Source of the DNA: Tubulanus polymorphus
Taxonomy: Eukaryota; Nemertea; Palaeonemertea; Tubulaniformes; Tubulanidae
Direction of reading: 5' to 3'
Length of the DNA: 64,000 nucleotides
NCBI RefSeq assembly: GCF_964204645.1
Contig: NC_134028.1
Span: 9,279,001-9,343,000 of the forward strand
Shown: positions 1 to 10,896 of the stretch, one piece after another
Layout: each line of letters opens with the position of its first letter
Numbering within the stretch: the first letter of the stretch is position 1
The notes under the pieces: generated by a model
What the model was told of the DNA's origin: nothing
Seen by the model: the letters and a program-made list of their open reading frames with translations, nothing else
Database searches by the model: none
Position numbers and translations under genes: made by a program

Positions 1-332
1 GTAAGAATGCAAGATGAAATAAAAATAAATCTGTTGATGCAAAACTATGTAACAATTTCTGCGAATCCTGATAGAGAAAACATAAAATTAACAGTCGTGA
101 AAAGAATGTCTCAGAATCAACACCTTTCAGCTGAAGAGGCATTTTTAGAAACAGCCAAACCTTGATCGATTACCTCATTTTTTGAAAACACTGACTTCCC
201 TAGGACTGTTGTCTATGTAAAGGTGAAATGGTGTGAATTACTTTATGATCATATCTACCAACAGTCGATCATTAGAAATCAACACGAAAAGATGAAGTTA
301 GTGCTCAGTTTCATGCACCCTCAACAGCAGAG
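1..332 (+). pseudogene. RecQ-like DNA helicase fragment, broken
   Basis: From base 1 an open frame reads 54 codons to a TGA at 163-165 and includes NPDRENIKLTV, which resembles the RPN-I-x-Y-x-V stretch before motif IV of RecQ-family helicases. After a frame change the stretch around 205-330 reads FPRTVVYVKVKWCELLYDHI, matching the usual RecQ motif IV pattern (P-x-T-I/V-V-Y-C...W/C-x-x-L-Y-x-x-I). The stop and frame change mean it cannot be translated as one protein. A GTAAGC donor-like site sits directly after it. It is probably a decayed exon or retrocopy continuing upstream of the window. The family call rests on remembered motif patterns and is tentative. Confidence 0.4.
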
Positions 333-479
333 GTAAGCCTGATAATGACCAGTAAAATATTTAAACATACTTTTCAGCAATTAATATGCATTTGAACTAT
401 AAAAACCCATCTAGCATGTTAAAAGTTCCCTTTCCAAACTCATCACAAATTTCAATAAAAGATGGCAAACCAAGATATG

Positions 480-575
480 AGTAATAGGGTATATGTTGTT
501 TCATACCGGAGGTCTAGAGGTCGAGCCCACTCGCCCTCTCAACCTCTGATATGAAACAACATATACCCTATTACT
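480..575. repeat. 26-bp perfect inverted repeat (foldback)
   Basis: Arms 480-505 and 550-575 are exact reverse complements (TATGAAACAACATATACCCT is part of the right arm). The 44-bp spacer has a weaker inner pairing (AGAGGTCGAG against CTCAACCTCT), so the whole unit can fold into one long hairpin. No ORF lies in it. It may be a miniature element or the end of a decayed one. Confidence 0.75.
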
Positions 576-739
576 CTAATAATTTCATATAAATGAACAT
601 TATTTATATGAATATCATATATATGAAAAATCAATTATATAGATTTGGAATAAAAAAATATGTAAAATAAATGAGAATATAAAAAGTTAAGAGTAATTAA
701 CGAGTTGAAAATATAAATTTTAATTAAAAAGAAATTACT

Positions 740-1296
740 AAATAAATGAAAGAACAGATACTACAATTCAAAGATATTGATTTACATGAATAAGAAAAAT
801 ATTTTACAACTAAAAATTTTATTCCTATTAAAGATTTGATTAAAACTGCACGTTTTCGTTTTCAAGTGAAAAATATTACTGAATTAATGTTTAAAAATCA
901 TTATCTAATAATAGAGTTATCGAATGATAAAGATAAAATCTTATTCAACACAATAATTCCCAAAATTCACAACATTTGAAGAAATAGATCAACATTTGAT
1001 AATTACATATGAAATACAATCACTTTTTAATGATGAAAATTCACATAAAACATTATTTTTACACTTACGTTATTGCCCTTTCAGAGAATGTTATGTATTA
1101 TTTTTCAGATTACAAGAAAAAAGATTTAACCCTGACATTCCAAATGAAAAATCATTCAAAGATGTGGGAATTCAATGTAACTTATGATAATATCAATTAT
1201 CTATCAGATAGAATTAATAATATTAAGTGTTATGAAATATGTAATAAAAGATATAAAAATGAAAAGAGTTTGAGAAATCATATATTCATGAATTAG
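740..1296 (+). pseudogene. AT-rich coding relic of unknown family, frames broken
   Basis: Three successive stretches look protein-like but lie in different frames: about 796-978, about 979-1187 and about 1160-1296. The last ends in a partial C2H2-finger-like pattern, KCYEICNKRYKNEKSLRNH, that lacks the second histidine. Codon choice is strongly A/T-ending, unlike the sulfotransferase genes further on. I do not recognise the family. It may be a fragment of a mobile element or another inserted gene. The claim of one former reading frame is inference from the continuous coding-like composition across the frame changes. Confidence 0.25.
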
Positions 1297-1371
1297 ATGA
1301 AAAGTTTTATAATTCAAATTAAGTTTGATAATGAAAAAGATTAATTTCCTATACATATTGATGGATGAGTG

Positions 1372-1442
1372 TACGAATGGTACGAATGGTACGAATTGGA
1401 AGAATGGATGAGTCTTCCAATTCATCCACTCATCCATTCATA
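1372..1442. repeat. 9-bp tandem repeat next to a small hairpin
   Basis: TACGAATGG occurs twice head to tail and a third time as TACGAATTGG. It runs into a hairpin-forming sequence in which GAATTGGAAGA pairs with TCTTCCAATTC and GAATGGATGAG with CTCATCCATTC. No coding potential is seen. Confidence 0.7.
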
Positions 1443-1564
1443 CACATTCTAAATTCTATAATATTTCAAATAATAATTTTATTTTATTTCATAAATTGAG
1501 AATAAGACTGTTAAATTGGTTGAAATATTGTAAAAATAATATTTCATTAAAAAGGCGGGTTGAG

Positions 1565-1651
1565 GTATTAATGTATTAAATATGTATTAAATACGTATTA
1601 ATGTATTAAATACGTATTAATGTATTAAATACGTATTAATGTTTTAAATAC
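1565..1651. repeat. 19-bp AT-rich tandem repeat
   Basis: The unit GTATTAATGTATTAAATAC is repeated at 1595-1613, 1614-1632 and, with one change, 1633-1651. A slightly different copy at 1565-1583 and a partial unit precede them. It is a minisatellite. Confidence 0.85.
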
Positions 1652-1728
1652 ATATTATGCTTTATTTCTGAAATTGAAGTCACAGAAGTAATTTATTTTT
1701 TTATTTATTCAAATATGATATAAAATTT

Positions 1729-1812
1729 CTTTACATTTGACTAAAATAATACAAGCTGATACTAAGTTATTCAAGGTAAAGTTTTTCTAATATTATTTAG
1801 TCAAATGTAAAG
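1729..1812. repeat. Inverted repeat, 21-22 bp arms
   Basis: The left arm 1729-1750 (CTTTACATTTGACTAAAATAAT) pairs with the right arm 1792-1812 with a single extra T. A second hairpin of similar style follows closely. No gene is seen. Confidence 0.7.
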
Positions 1813-1884
1813 TAATTTAGCATCAATAAGAAATATTAGAAAAACATTAGAAAAACAATAGGTCTCTTTAACAACACTAACTTA

Positions 1885-1957
1885 TTCAATTGTATTTTTT
1901 TCTAATTGAATCTATCTAAAATATTATAGATTCAATTAGAAAAACAATACAGTTGAA
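1885..1957. repeat. Inverted repeat with 15-bp perfect core
   Basis: TCTAATTGAATCTAT and ATAGATTCAATTAGA are exact reverse complements, and pairing continues imperfectly outward into TTCAATTGTATTTTT and its counterpart. It may be a tiny foldback element beside the Penelope-like relic. Confidence 0.7.
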
Positions 1958-2059
1958 AAGGATTCGAAGAGATGAGTCGAAATCGATCGAAACGTTTGAA
2001 CATGTAAATAAACTCATTATCATCATGAAGATTGTGATAGTTGCGTTTTTATTATTATT

Positions 2060-2592
2060 TAAGCCAATCTTTAATTAAGAGAGTTGGATATATGGTCAAA
2101 TTCAGCCGAAAGGAAGGTTTCATCGCAGACCCGTAGTGCACGGAGAAAGAGGCCTTGAGCGAGACCAATTTTGATGGATTTAGCAGTAAACGAAAAGAAG
2201 TGAAGGTATGCCTCAGCGTTGATAGGTTTACGGTAGACTGAGAAAATCAAATGAGAATATTTATTGTGAATATAAGAACATCTAAAAACGGAATTTGGTC
2301 ATTTTGTTCCCATTCAAAAGTGAATTTCAAAGATGGATATTGGGAGTTGTGAAAGTCGATAAAAAGAGGTAAGATCAAAATCATCAGAAACTAAGCACAG
2401 GATGTCATCAACATATCTAATCCAAAAGTTAGGTTTAGAGCCAGCGTAATTTGGAAGAATTTCGGATTCAAAATGTTCAAGGAAAAGATTAGCCAAAATA
2501 GGGGATAATGGGTTACCCATAGCGAAACCGAAAATTTGTTCAAAGAATTTGTCTTGGAATTGGCAATATAGATTGCTCACCAATTTACTCAA
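2060..2592 (-). pseudogene. Penelope-like element reverse transcriptase, fragment
   Basis: The best-preserved frame (2314-2592, minus) contains AMGNPLSPILANLFLEHFE and, 25 residues later, RYVDDIL. These are the RT motifs typical of Penelope-like retroelements (MGxPLSPxLAxxFME and YVDDxF). Reading on past its stop, the other minus frames give IPFLDVLIFTINILI and then VYRKPINAEAYLHFFSF, again in the order expected for this family, so at least two frameshifts and stops break the gene. The upstream RT fingers and the downstream GIY-YIG nuclease region are not found. The piece is therefore a dead, truncated copy. The adjoining hammerhead-bearing repeat points the opposite way. Confidence 0.85.
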
Positions 2593-2604
2593 TTAACCTG
2601 TTCT

Positions 2605-2830
2605 CCTCTGTATATATACCCCTGTTTTTAGTCTACATCTCACACCTGACGATGATCTCTAGTGTGAGATCGAAACGTCGTGTATTCTATATATTTTAGA
2701 TTGTTCGAATAAATGAATTCTTGATTTTAAAATTCTTTTAATCTGTAGATAGTGGGTATCTTATTATCCGTTCACCACGTTTGAGTGTGGTTATCGTTCT
2801 ATATTTCCCAATGATTCAAAATTCATCCTA
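2605..2830 (+). mobile_element. Penelope-associated terminal repeat (pLTR-like), copy 1
   Basis: This segment carries the hammerhead-like core and then an AT-rich tail ending in a small hairpin block, CCACGTTTGAGTGTGG. Related tails occur at 17,941-18,110 and 48,782-48,890 (minus), and as a short remnant near 12,770. They share the order GAATAAA, TAGTGGG or TATTGGG, and TTCxCCACGTxTGxGTGTGG. The repetition and the neighbouring reverse transcriptase suggest terminal repeats of a Penelope-like element. The exact ends are not determined. Confidence 0.6.
2642..2683 (+). ncRNA. Hammerhead-ribozyme-like core
   Basis: ACAC precedes CTGACGA, which fits the hammerhead consensus CUGANGA. After one extra T, GATCTC pairs with GAGATC over a 6-nt loop (stem II). 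GAAAC follows immediately, then GTC and GTGT. GTGT pairs with the leading ACAC as stem I, and the cleavage site would follow GTC. Stem III is almost absent: ACGT is self-complementary, so it could form only between two copies. Hammerheads with minimal stem III are known from Penelope-like elements. The extra T between the core and stem II is a deviation, so activity is uncertain. Confidence 0.5.
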
Positions 2831-3100
2831 AAAAATGCTTATCACGTGACCATCTGAGCCGGTAGGCCTACAGGTGAATTTTCATATGAAACCTTTATAT
2901 TTTTAGGTTATTTTTAGTAAACTCTGAGAGCGAGTCTTGTAAGCAGTAATTTCTACAGAGCATGTGAAATGTTTGGATTATAGAGTGTTCCATAGTAGTA
3001 GTTTGAAGGAAGCATTTTGATTCGTCGTTCCGCAGTAACAAAATGTGAGGGAGCACTACTGACTTCACAGACTGTCGCGTCAAACAGTTCTGTTGTCTTC

Positions 3101-4383
3101 ATGGATAATTATACCGCTATCACCACTACAACTCGTAGAATATACTGGACTACTCTGAAGACACCAGATTATATCAGAGCTTTCGATAGATTTGCTTTGT
3201 TCCTTACCAACTATGGCAAAATATTCAAATATGTTTTCATGTATCCGCCGGGAAGTGTGTTTAACTTTCTGACAATAATTTTACTGATAAAGTGTCGCAG
3301 ATATCAGTCAGTTCGTTACACGTTCCCCTATCTCATAACACTGGTGGTTTCAGATCAACTTGTCGTGTTGTTTGAATTAAAGTATTTCCCTTATCATTTG
3401 AAGGACTTTGTCACGCGTCGTCTAGGATTCTATAGAAAATGTGACGTAAGCCTATATTATCTGACATTCGCTAAACACGGTAAACTATGTCCATCACTTT
3501 ACTATTTCTATTACTATTTCTACTATCTGCCGAATCGAGTTTCTCCTTCATGTATATTTTCAAACCTATTTCATAACCAGGCAATATCTGTATCAAATTA
3601 CATGGTTATAGTGATTGCTATCGAGAGATTTGTTTCTATTCGTTTTCCTTTCTTTCACTGAAACATTTCACCGTCACTCGGCGCAAAATTGCAATAGGTT
3701 TTATCATCCTCTGGGCGTATATTATGGACTTGGATACTAAAATCGTGTACACTAGTGGTGTTAAATTCACCAAGAGACTTCGATACAATGAAACATATAT
3801 GAGTACTTGGTGTAGTGGGTCAATAGGTTATCATTATGAATGGTTACGAGACACGATCAAAGCTGTAAAAAATTTTTTACAAGATATGTTTCCTTCTGTA
3901 ATGATTGTAATATTATCAGTGTTAACTGCTGTATTACGCAATAAGAGATCTGCAGCTCAACTCAAAGTGAGGAGAACAGATCGTCATCAATCTTCAACCA
4001 GTAAAACTCTTCTCGTTGTAGTTATTGTGTATATTTTACTAGTTTTACCACATGCGTTTTGTAAATTTATGGTTGGAATTACGTTCAACATTAAGTATTC
4101 TTTGGTTGTAAATCACGGTATATTTAAAGTAACGCCGGTACAGAGATTCTACCTGGGAGATTTATGGTCACAGTTAGACATTTTTCTCGACATATTTCGA
4201 CACTTTGTATTCTGCATTAATTTCATATACATCGGAACATTGAAAGTTTTCAGAAGTAAATTTATAAAATTATTTACCGATTGTTTTTGTTGTAAAATGA
4301 AATCAAACCTGAATAGATTCTTTGAACCGGGGCGCCGTCTGGGGTTGGTTTTACGTGTCTCAACCCTTAAAACATTGAAATAA
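3101..4383 (+). pseudogene. Rhodopsin-type (peptide receptor-like) GPCR with one frameshift
   Basis: Seven-transmembrane receptor of class A, intronless here. The chosen start is the ATG before DNYT, an N-glycosylation site; an in-frame ATG at 3017 is also possible. TM1 has the family Asn (VFNFLTIILL), TM2 has LVVSDQL, TM3 ends in AIERFVSI (ERF for DRY), TM5 has a Pro in FPSVMIVIL, TM6 has LVLPHAF, and TM7 has CINFIYI in place of NPxxY. Cysteines before TM3 (PSC) and in the second loop (TWC) could pair. The frame is broken at 3650-3661: the first frame stops at TGA 3659-3661, and the rest (LSLKHFTVTRR, intracellular loop 2, onward) continues in the next frame. A single missing base explains this, and there is no plausible intron. 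It is either a young pseudogene or a sequence error. The ligand is unknown; FMRFamide-like or other peptide receptors are the closest style. Confidence 0.8.
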
Positions 4384-4449
4384 CTCTGGTTCCATGGATA
4401 ACTCAAAGCACCACAGCTGCGGGACCAGATAGAAGTTAATCCAATGATG

Positions 4450-4496
4450 AATAAATAAATGATCATTACAACAGTATAGAATTGTTTACAAATAAA
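4450..4496 (+). promoter_or_regulatory. Two AATAAA poly(A) signals after the GPCR
   Basis: AATAAA hexamers at 4450-4455 and 4491-4496 follow the receptor stop codon by 67 and 108 bases, a usual distance for a short 3' UTR. AATAAA is common in AT-rich DNA, so this is only suggestive. Confidence 0.4.
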
Positions 4497-4970
4497 GAGT
4501 ATTGAATTGTGTTCATAGTTTGAGGTGTTTATACCAGTGAAACAATGTGATACACTATTACAAAGAAGACGGATTAATTGATGGACTCAATTCACTGATG
4601 TGATCGGTCGAAGTGAAATTAATATTTCAGAATCATCGACTTCAACAAACAATGGAAATAATACGGTGAATATAATTAATTGAATATAATCAAATTAATT
4701 GAATATTATCATTCGTATGCCATGATTAACAAATAAAACTTTCATAGTTTAATTCAAATATATAACATTTTCTCTAGTTTTTAACACCAGAAACTTATTG
4801 AATTGAATTGAATTTATTTTGCATTTCAAAATTACATTATAAAATAGAAAAATTTACAGGGTTTCGTGTGAATTTTTTTTTTGCAAGGTAGCGCAATTAT
4901 GAAAATGCAGGAGACCCAGAGAAGTCAAAAAGTGACTTATACGAATCCGGGCCCCCAAACCGAAAAAATG

Positions 4971-5010
4971 CACGCACACGCGAACATACACACACGCATG
5001 CACGCACGTA

Positions 5011-5054
<44 letters not shown>

Positions 5055-5084
5055 CACACACACGCGCGCGCACACACACACACG
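4971..5084. repeat. CACG/CA/CG microsatellite
   Basis: A run of CACG and GCAC tetramers is followed by CA dinucleotides, a short CG run and CA again. The apparent Cys/Val- and His/Thr/Ala-rich frames on either strand are products of the repeat, not genes. Confidence 0.97.
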
Positions 5085-7181
5085 TAATAAACAGGAGACA
5101 TATATCAAGCAGTATATGACAGTATACATAATTTCAATACATCAAATAGCGTTTAACTACACAATCATAATACATCGCATTATGAGAGGGTGATTTTTAC
5201 CCGATTAACTGTCTTTTATAGTGTTTCCTAAATATATAAATACTTGTAGATTTTTTTTAGTTCGACTGCTCGGGAATTCCATAAGTTGGGCCAGAAACTT
5301 TTATCGAAAATTGTTTTTTACGGGTTCAATCATTAGGGACGATGCTTTGAAAAATCAATAACTCTGTCTCAACTTACATTCAAAGCAAGTATTGTTTTAT
5401 CAATCAAAACAATACCTGATGTTGATTGGATTAATATACATGTAGTTGAGTAAGAGTACTCCGACCGAGCAGATGAAGGTTTAAATGGCGTCCAATTTTC
5501 CAAAATATACCGCTGCCGGAAGTAGTAGACTGATCAGAGGATTCTTCATACCTGTTCTATGAAACTGTAAGATGCGAAGGATACAGAATCTTGGATTCAC
5601 TCATGGGCAGGCAAAATTTTGTAATGCCTAAATCTAGCATAGAAAAAAAAGCATTGTAGCATTGGTTAACTGGTCGATGAATCGGGTGGTGCAATATCAA
5701 GGTTTGCGTAGACATTCAAAAATCGAGTAGCGGATTGATAGATTCGTCAAGAACAATTTGAAAAAAGAGGGGTTTTTATCGCCATTACAATAGACAAATT
5801 CTAGGGCATTAAAGAAACGACTGTTAGAACAACGCCGATGAGAAATCATTATTTGGGAAAGTTGTGCCATTTCACTAATACGTTCACTACTAGATACCAT
5901 AGGCCTCGCTTTAGTTTCTACGATTTCTAAACATTTCAATTTTCTGTTTCATTTTCAGTCTCTGTTTCTATTTCTGAATGCGTCGAAAGCAGAAACCATA
6001 TGCAGGCACCTCGAGGCAACGTAAAAGTGGCGTAAACATTCAGATATGGTGGGCCACTGAGGTGCATCAGACATACTGTTCCAACGTCATGATGCGGACA
6101 GAGTGAATTTCACAACTTAGGAAGTACGTATATATCCTTACAAGTAATACGTTCATCGTTGTCGATGCAATATTTATCTATAAACTGGCTCCCGGGTACC
6201 ATTAGTCCTAATCAGCAACACAAAAACGTACGTTATAAAAAAGTCGATGACAAGTTGAATAAGCTTATCAATCTATCTAAGTGGAAGTGGACCTCTGGCA
6301 ACGGCAACGAAGATGTACATTGCCTATCTTTTAGATTTTGTCATCGAGAGGAACATGCAACCCTCTGAACGACAATAATATTCATACGACAGTATTTTTA
6401 ATACGTATATAACTTTTCCTCATATCACAGAGGCCTTGTTTACTATATATAACTATGAACCCGTTTGAGAATTCTCGCCATAACATTTCGGCAAAACGTT
6501 ATCTGGATTGCGTTAAGAAAATGATGCGTCTCATCAGAAGTAGTTTTCTTCCTGAACTAACTATGAACAGACAGTCTGTTCATGATTGAGTCAGGAAGGA
6601 AACTACCGTAGTTCTGATCACTTCGACGCGCGGCACTTCTCTCAAACGTGCTCAGCAGCGACGGGAGGGAACATTGTTCGTAGAATAGCTTTGCATTATT
6701 TGTCAGAATGAATGAACGTGGATTCTGCGTTGTTCTTATTGATGGTTGGAGTGAACCAATCATAATAATTCTAGATACAAACAACTAGTAGATAGATACA
6801 TATATCAAATTAGTCCAGTGTGACTTGTCAAAGATAACACACATTACACGCGCGCATCGTCTGGGCTGATCGTGATTGGTCACTTAACCTTGACCAGTAA
6901 CAGGACCTAAGCTATCAAAGGTAATTAACAATTCCGACTCCATATGGTGGTGGGCTTTAGTTGATAGTACATTGTGGATTAACGTTAACAGCGATCGCCA
7001 GGGGGCATAAGGGACCAGCCCCTAAATCTGAGATGAGATCTGCATTTATTCAAAGCGGTTTCGTTCGGAGATACTAGGAAATGCTCGTGGAGTTTTGGAG
7101 CTCCAAATATGGATAGACGATTGACGTTGGATAGACGAGGCATCGTAATGCGAAATGGATTTTTCAAAACTATCCTGGTGA
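5085..7181. other. Gene-free stretch upstream of the sulfotransferase
   Basis: No convincing gene or RNA is seen. Short frames here (69-80 codons) lack recognisable motifs. The last few hundred bases, with an ATTGGTCAC (inverted CCAAT) near 6,875, may include the promoter and 5' UTR of the following gene, but no core promoter is clear. Confidence 0.5.
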
Positions 7182-7868
<687 letters not shown>

Positions 7869-10800
7869 TAAGTTTAGATTTCACTAAAATACTAAAAGTG
7901 TCATGATTGAATCAATAAATCTGATAATGCAAATTATCGAACCGTAAACTACAAACGGTGGGTGTCGAGATGCCATGATCAGAATCTCTATTTTTTGTAA
8001 CATGCGTGAGATTCGTTATGAAGGTCAAAGTCTGTGAATCTTCAATGATGTGATTTAGCCTTTCGTCCTCAATCTAGTTCCGTTTGCAGGGTCACGGTTT
8101 TATGGTGTATATGAGACCTACGTACGTAACAACCATTTGGGGAATTTAAAACCAAATCGGGCATTAGCAGTGGTTTATTATAGGCTAACCGGGGATGTGG
8201 GAGTGACACCCACCTCCCTGGGCTAATAGATCGAAACCAAGAGAATACAGAATCTTATAAACTGTGGTAGAACTCTCCCGTAAAACAGAAAAGTTTTTAC
8301 AGCCCACATTTAGGTTCTCAGGGCTCACTGTAGCATTTTGTCAAATTAGTGAAATCTAAATTCAATTTTGTCAAGTTTACATGATTTTCCCTCGTCGAAT
8401 TCTTGCTAACATCCTTGGATGCTCGATGACGTATATACGCCTACCTAAGTCCATAAGGTTGGAACTGAGAATCGTCATAATAATTCTTATTTTTGATGCA
8501 GCCGACAGAATCGATTTATCTGACATGAACGCGATGTAGTTCGGACGGATGAAATCCCTTGAAGTCTGAATCGTAAACTAACGCCTAGTCTCAGAGCTTT
8601 CTTAAACTCTGTGACCTCCTCCTCGGGCTGTTCATTAAAATGTTCTCTCAACGGATTACTGAAGTTTTTTATGTCGCCTTTCTCGGATCTGACTGCGGTT
8701 CCCGTAGCGGTCTCTCACTAATTACTCGTCTCGGAGAAATCCATAAAATACAAACTTTAAGTATAAAAGTAATCAAACGGAGAGTTTGTGTGTGATTAAG
8801 CCCGATAATACTGACATCATTGCCTTCATTAAATTCAGATTAAAGTAATCTACCATAAACTCTACAAGTCTACATTCATTTTACCCTGGAATATGATTAA
8901 AAGAAAGGTATCCCTTTCTTTTCGTCCTCGCTCGGTTCTGTTGTACATTTCAAAGTCTTTTTTGTCTTTTTGTCTCATTTTACGCGGGCGCGATTATAAT
9001 TACACTGAAGTTAAATCTATCGCAGGATTCTAGATCTTTTTTCTTTTAATTCTATCGTGTTTTTATTGATGGGCCTACAAGCTGTGGCCTCCAGGTGTAT
9101 CATCGCGGTATCTATACAAGCCGCATAGTCATTGACAAAATATGAATGTCTGAGCAGTTAATAGAGATTTTCGACAGGTATCGGTGTCGCGTCTTTCTTG
9201 ATTGTATTATTAGATAAACATGAACGGTTAGCAAATTGATTTTTAAACAAGAAAATTGATTTTGATAAATTATTTCACGCCTGCGAAAAAATATAGAATT
9301 TTTGAGATAAGCTAATGCGAAATTGCTAATTTGAAATCGAAGTTTTAAGAAATTTGGGGAATTATGAGATTTGGCGTCTGGGTAGATGATACAGGTCTTC
9401 GACTGTTTAGTAGTGGTTTAATTTTTTTTATTGAAAATTGTCAATAATTGATAACTTGCGACCGACTGCATTCACTTTTGCCTCTAAGCTGGTATACAAC
9501 TTCATTGCCTCCATGGTTGTGGAAAGAGCTCTGTTGATGTCTGCTTCATCATGACTTCGGATCATATCGTGTGGCCTACTAGTTGGCAGCCGGCCCGTCC
9601 CCCGGTTTGGCGGTCACTCGATTCCTCTTGAGTCTTGGTTGAAGAAGACATTGTCATCTAAAATAACATGTTTATGTTATTCTGTATGAATTCGTGTCTT
9701 GAATACGTGTGTCTTGTATGTTGTATTTTCTTATTTTAAAATTTGTAACTTCATTGAAATTGGGAATATGTAATAAGGATCAATAAAGAATTGAATTGTC
9801 ACCTAATACACATGCCATCAGAGGACGCGGAGCCGTATATGACAGTTATGCTATTATAAATTGCTAATCTCATAAAACCTGCTTACTCCCAAGTATCGAA
9901 CATATTTTCTAAAACATTTGAATATTGAAATTATATTTTTACACATTTTTATATTGACCGCTTGTTGCCGCCGATGAAATTCACGACGGCCCTACACAGA
10001 TCGTAGATAGCTTCGTCATTCCACCAGCATCCCCATGTCAGGGTCTTACTTTTATATCAGACTTCTAAATCGTGTATACATCCGCCATTTTGACCGAATA
10101 ATCCGATTTATACTTATCATTTCTATTTATGCCTGCTGCTTCTGATATAATCATACATCCTTTGCTATTACAATACGTTTTCTAATGATAGTCAATGCAA
10201 TATAACATTTCGACGTTCAAATAGAGCTCATTATATAATCAAAGGAAGCCATTCTACATCTTTGTCAATAATATTTTGCCAAATAGCTTGTATGTGTACA
10301 CATAGACCTGTGACGTTTGGCAAATCGATTTACGGTTATCGTTTGTAAAATGACGCGGAATGGTTAACATTGTTTAGGTTTCACAATGGTAACGTTTTAT
10401 ATAAGGCGTCAAAAATATTTGAAAAAAAAAAACAGCAAAAAGATTCAGTTGTGTCTACACGTTGGCCATAATATGAAACCAGTTTGATAGTTTAAGTTGA
10501 CTCCCGGTGTAAAAAATGGTAAACGTCTATTTTAAGGAAATCTCCGACTCGCATAAAGTTAGACATTTACTAATTTTACATATGGAACTGCCCATTTTGA
10601 GATTATGCGTAGATATGATGTTTTTTTTTGTTTGTATGTAATGTAGTAGTCATGGAATTGGGATTTTGTGGTAATGTACATGTTGTCTGGTATACAAGTA
10701 ATCTATCTAATTGGATAAAGCACCAATAACTGACAGAATGTTATGTGGCGAGGTTTATTAGTTTACCAGTCACGGTTGTTTTAACACGCACGCACCATTC

Positions 10801-10896
10801 TCCTATAACACTTGGGTTTGCGCCGCTCGGCATCGCTACCGGTCCCGGCTTGGGTGAAATCTCCCTTGGGATATATCTATATACTCTTAAAAATAT

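Noticed and set aside
4854-5129. Frames of 60-91 codons rich in Cys/Val/Arg or His/Thr/Ala
   Set aside because: They are translations of the CACG/CA microsatellite.
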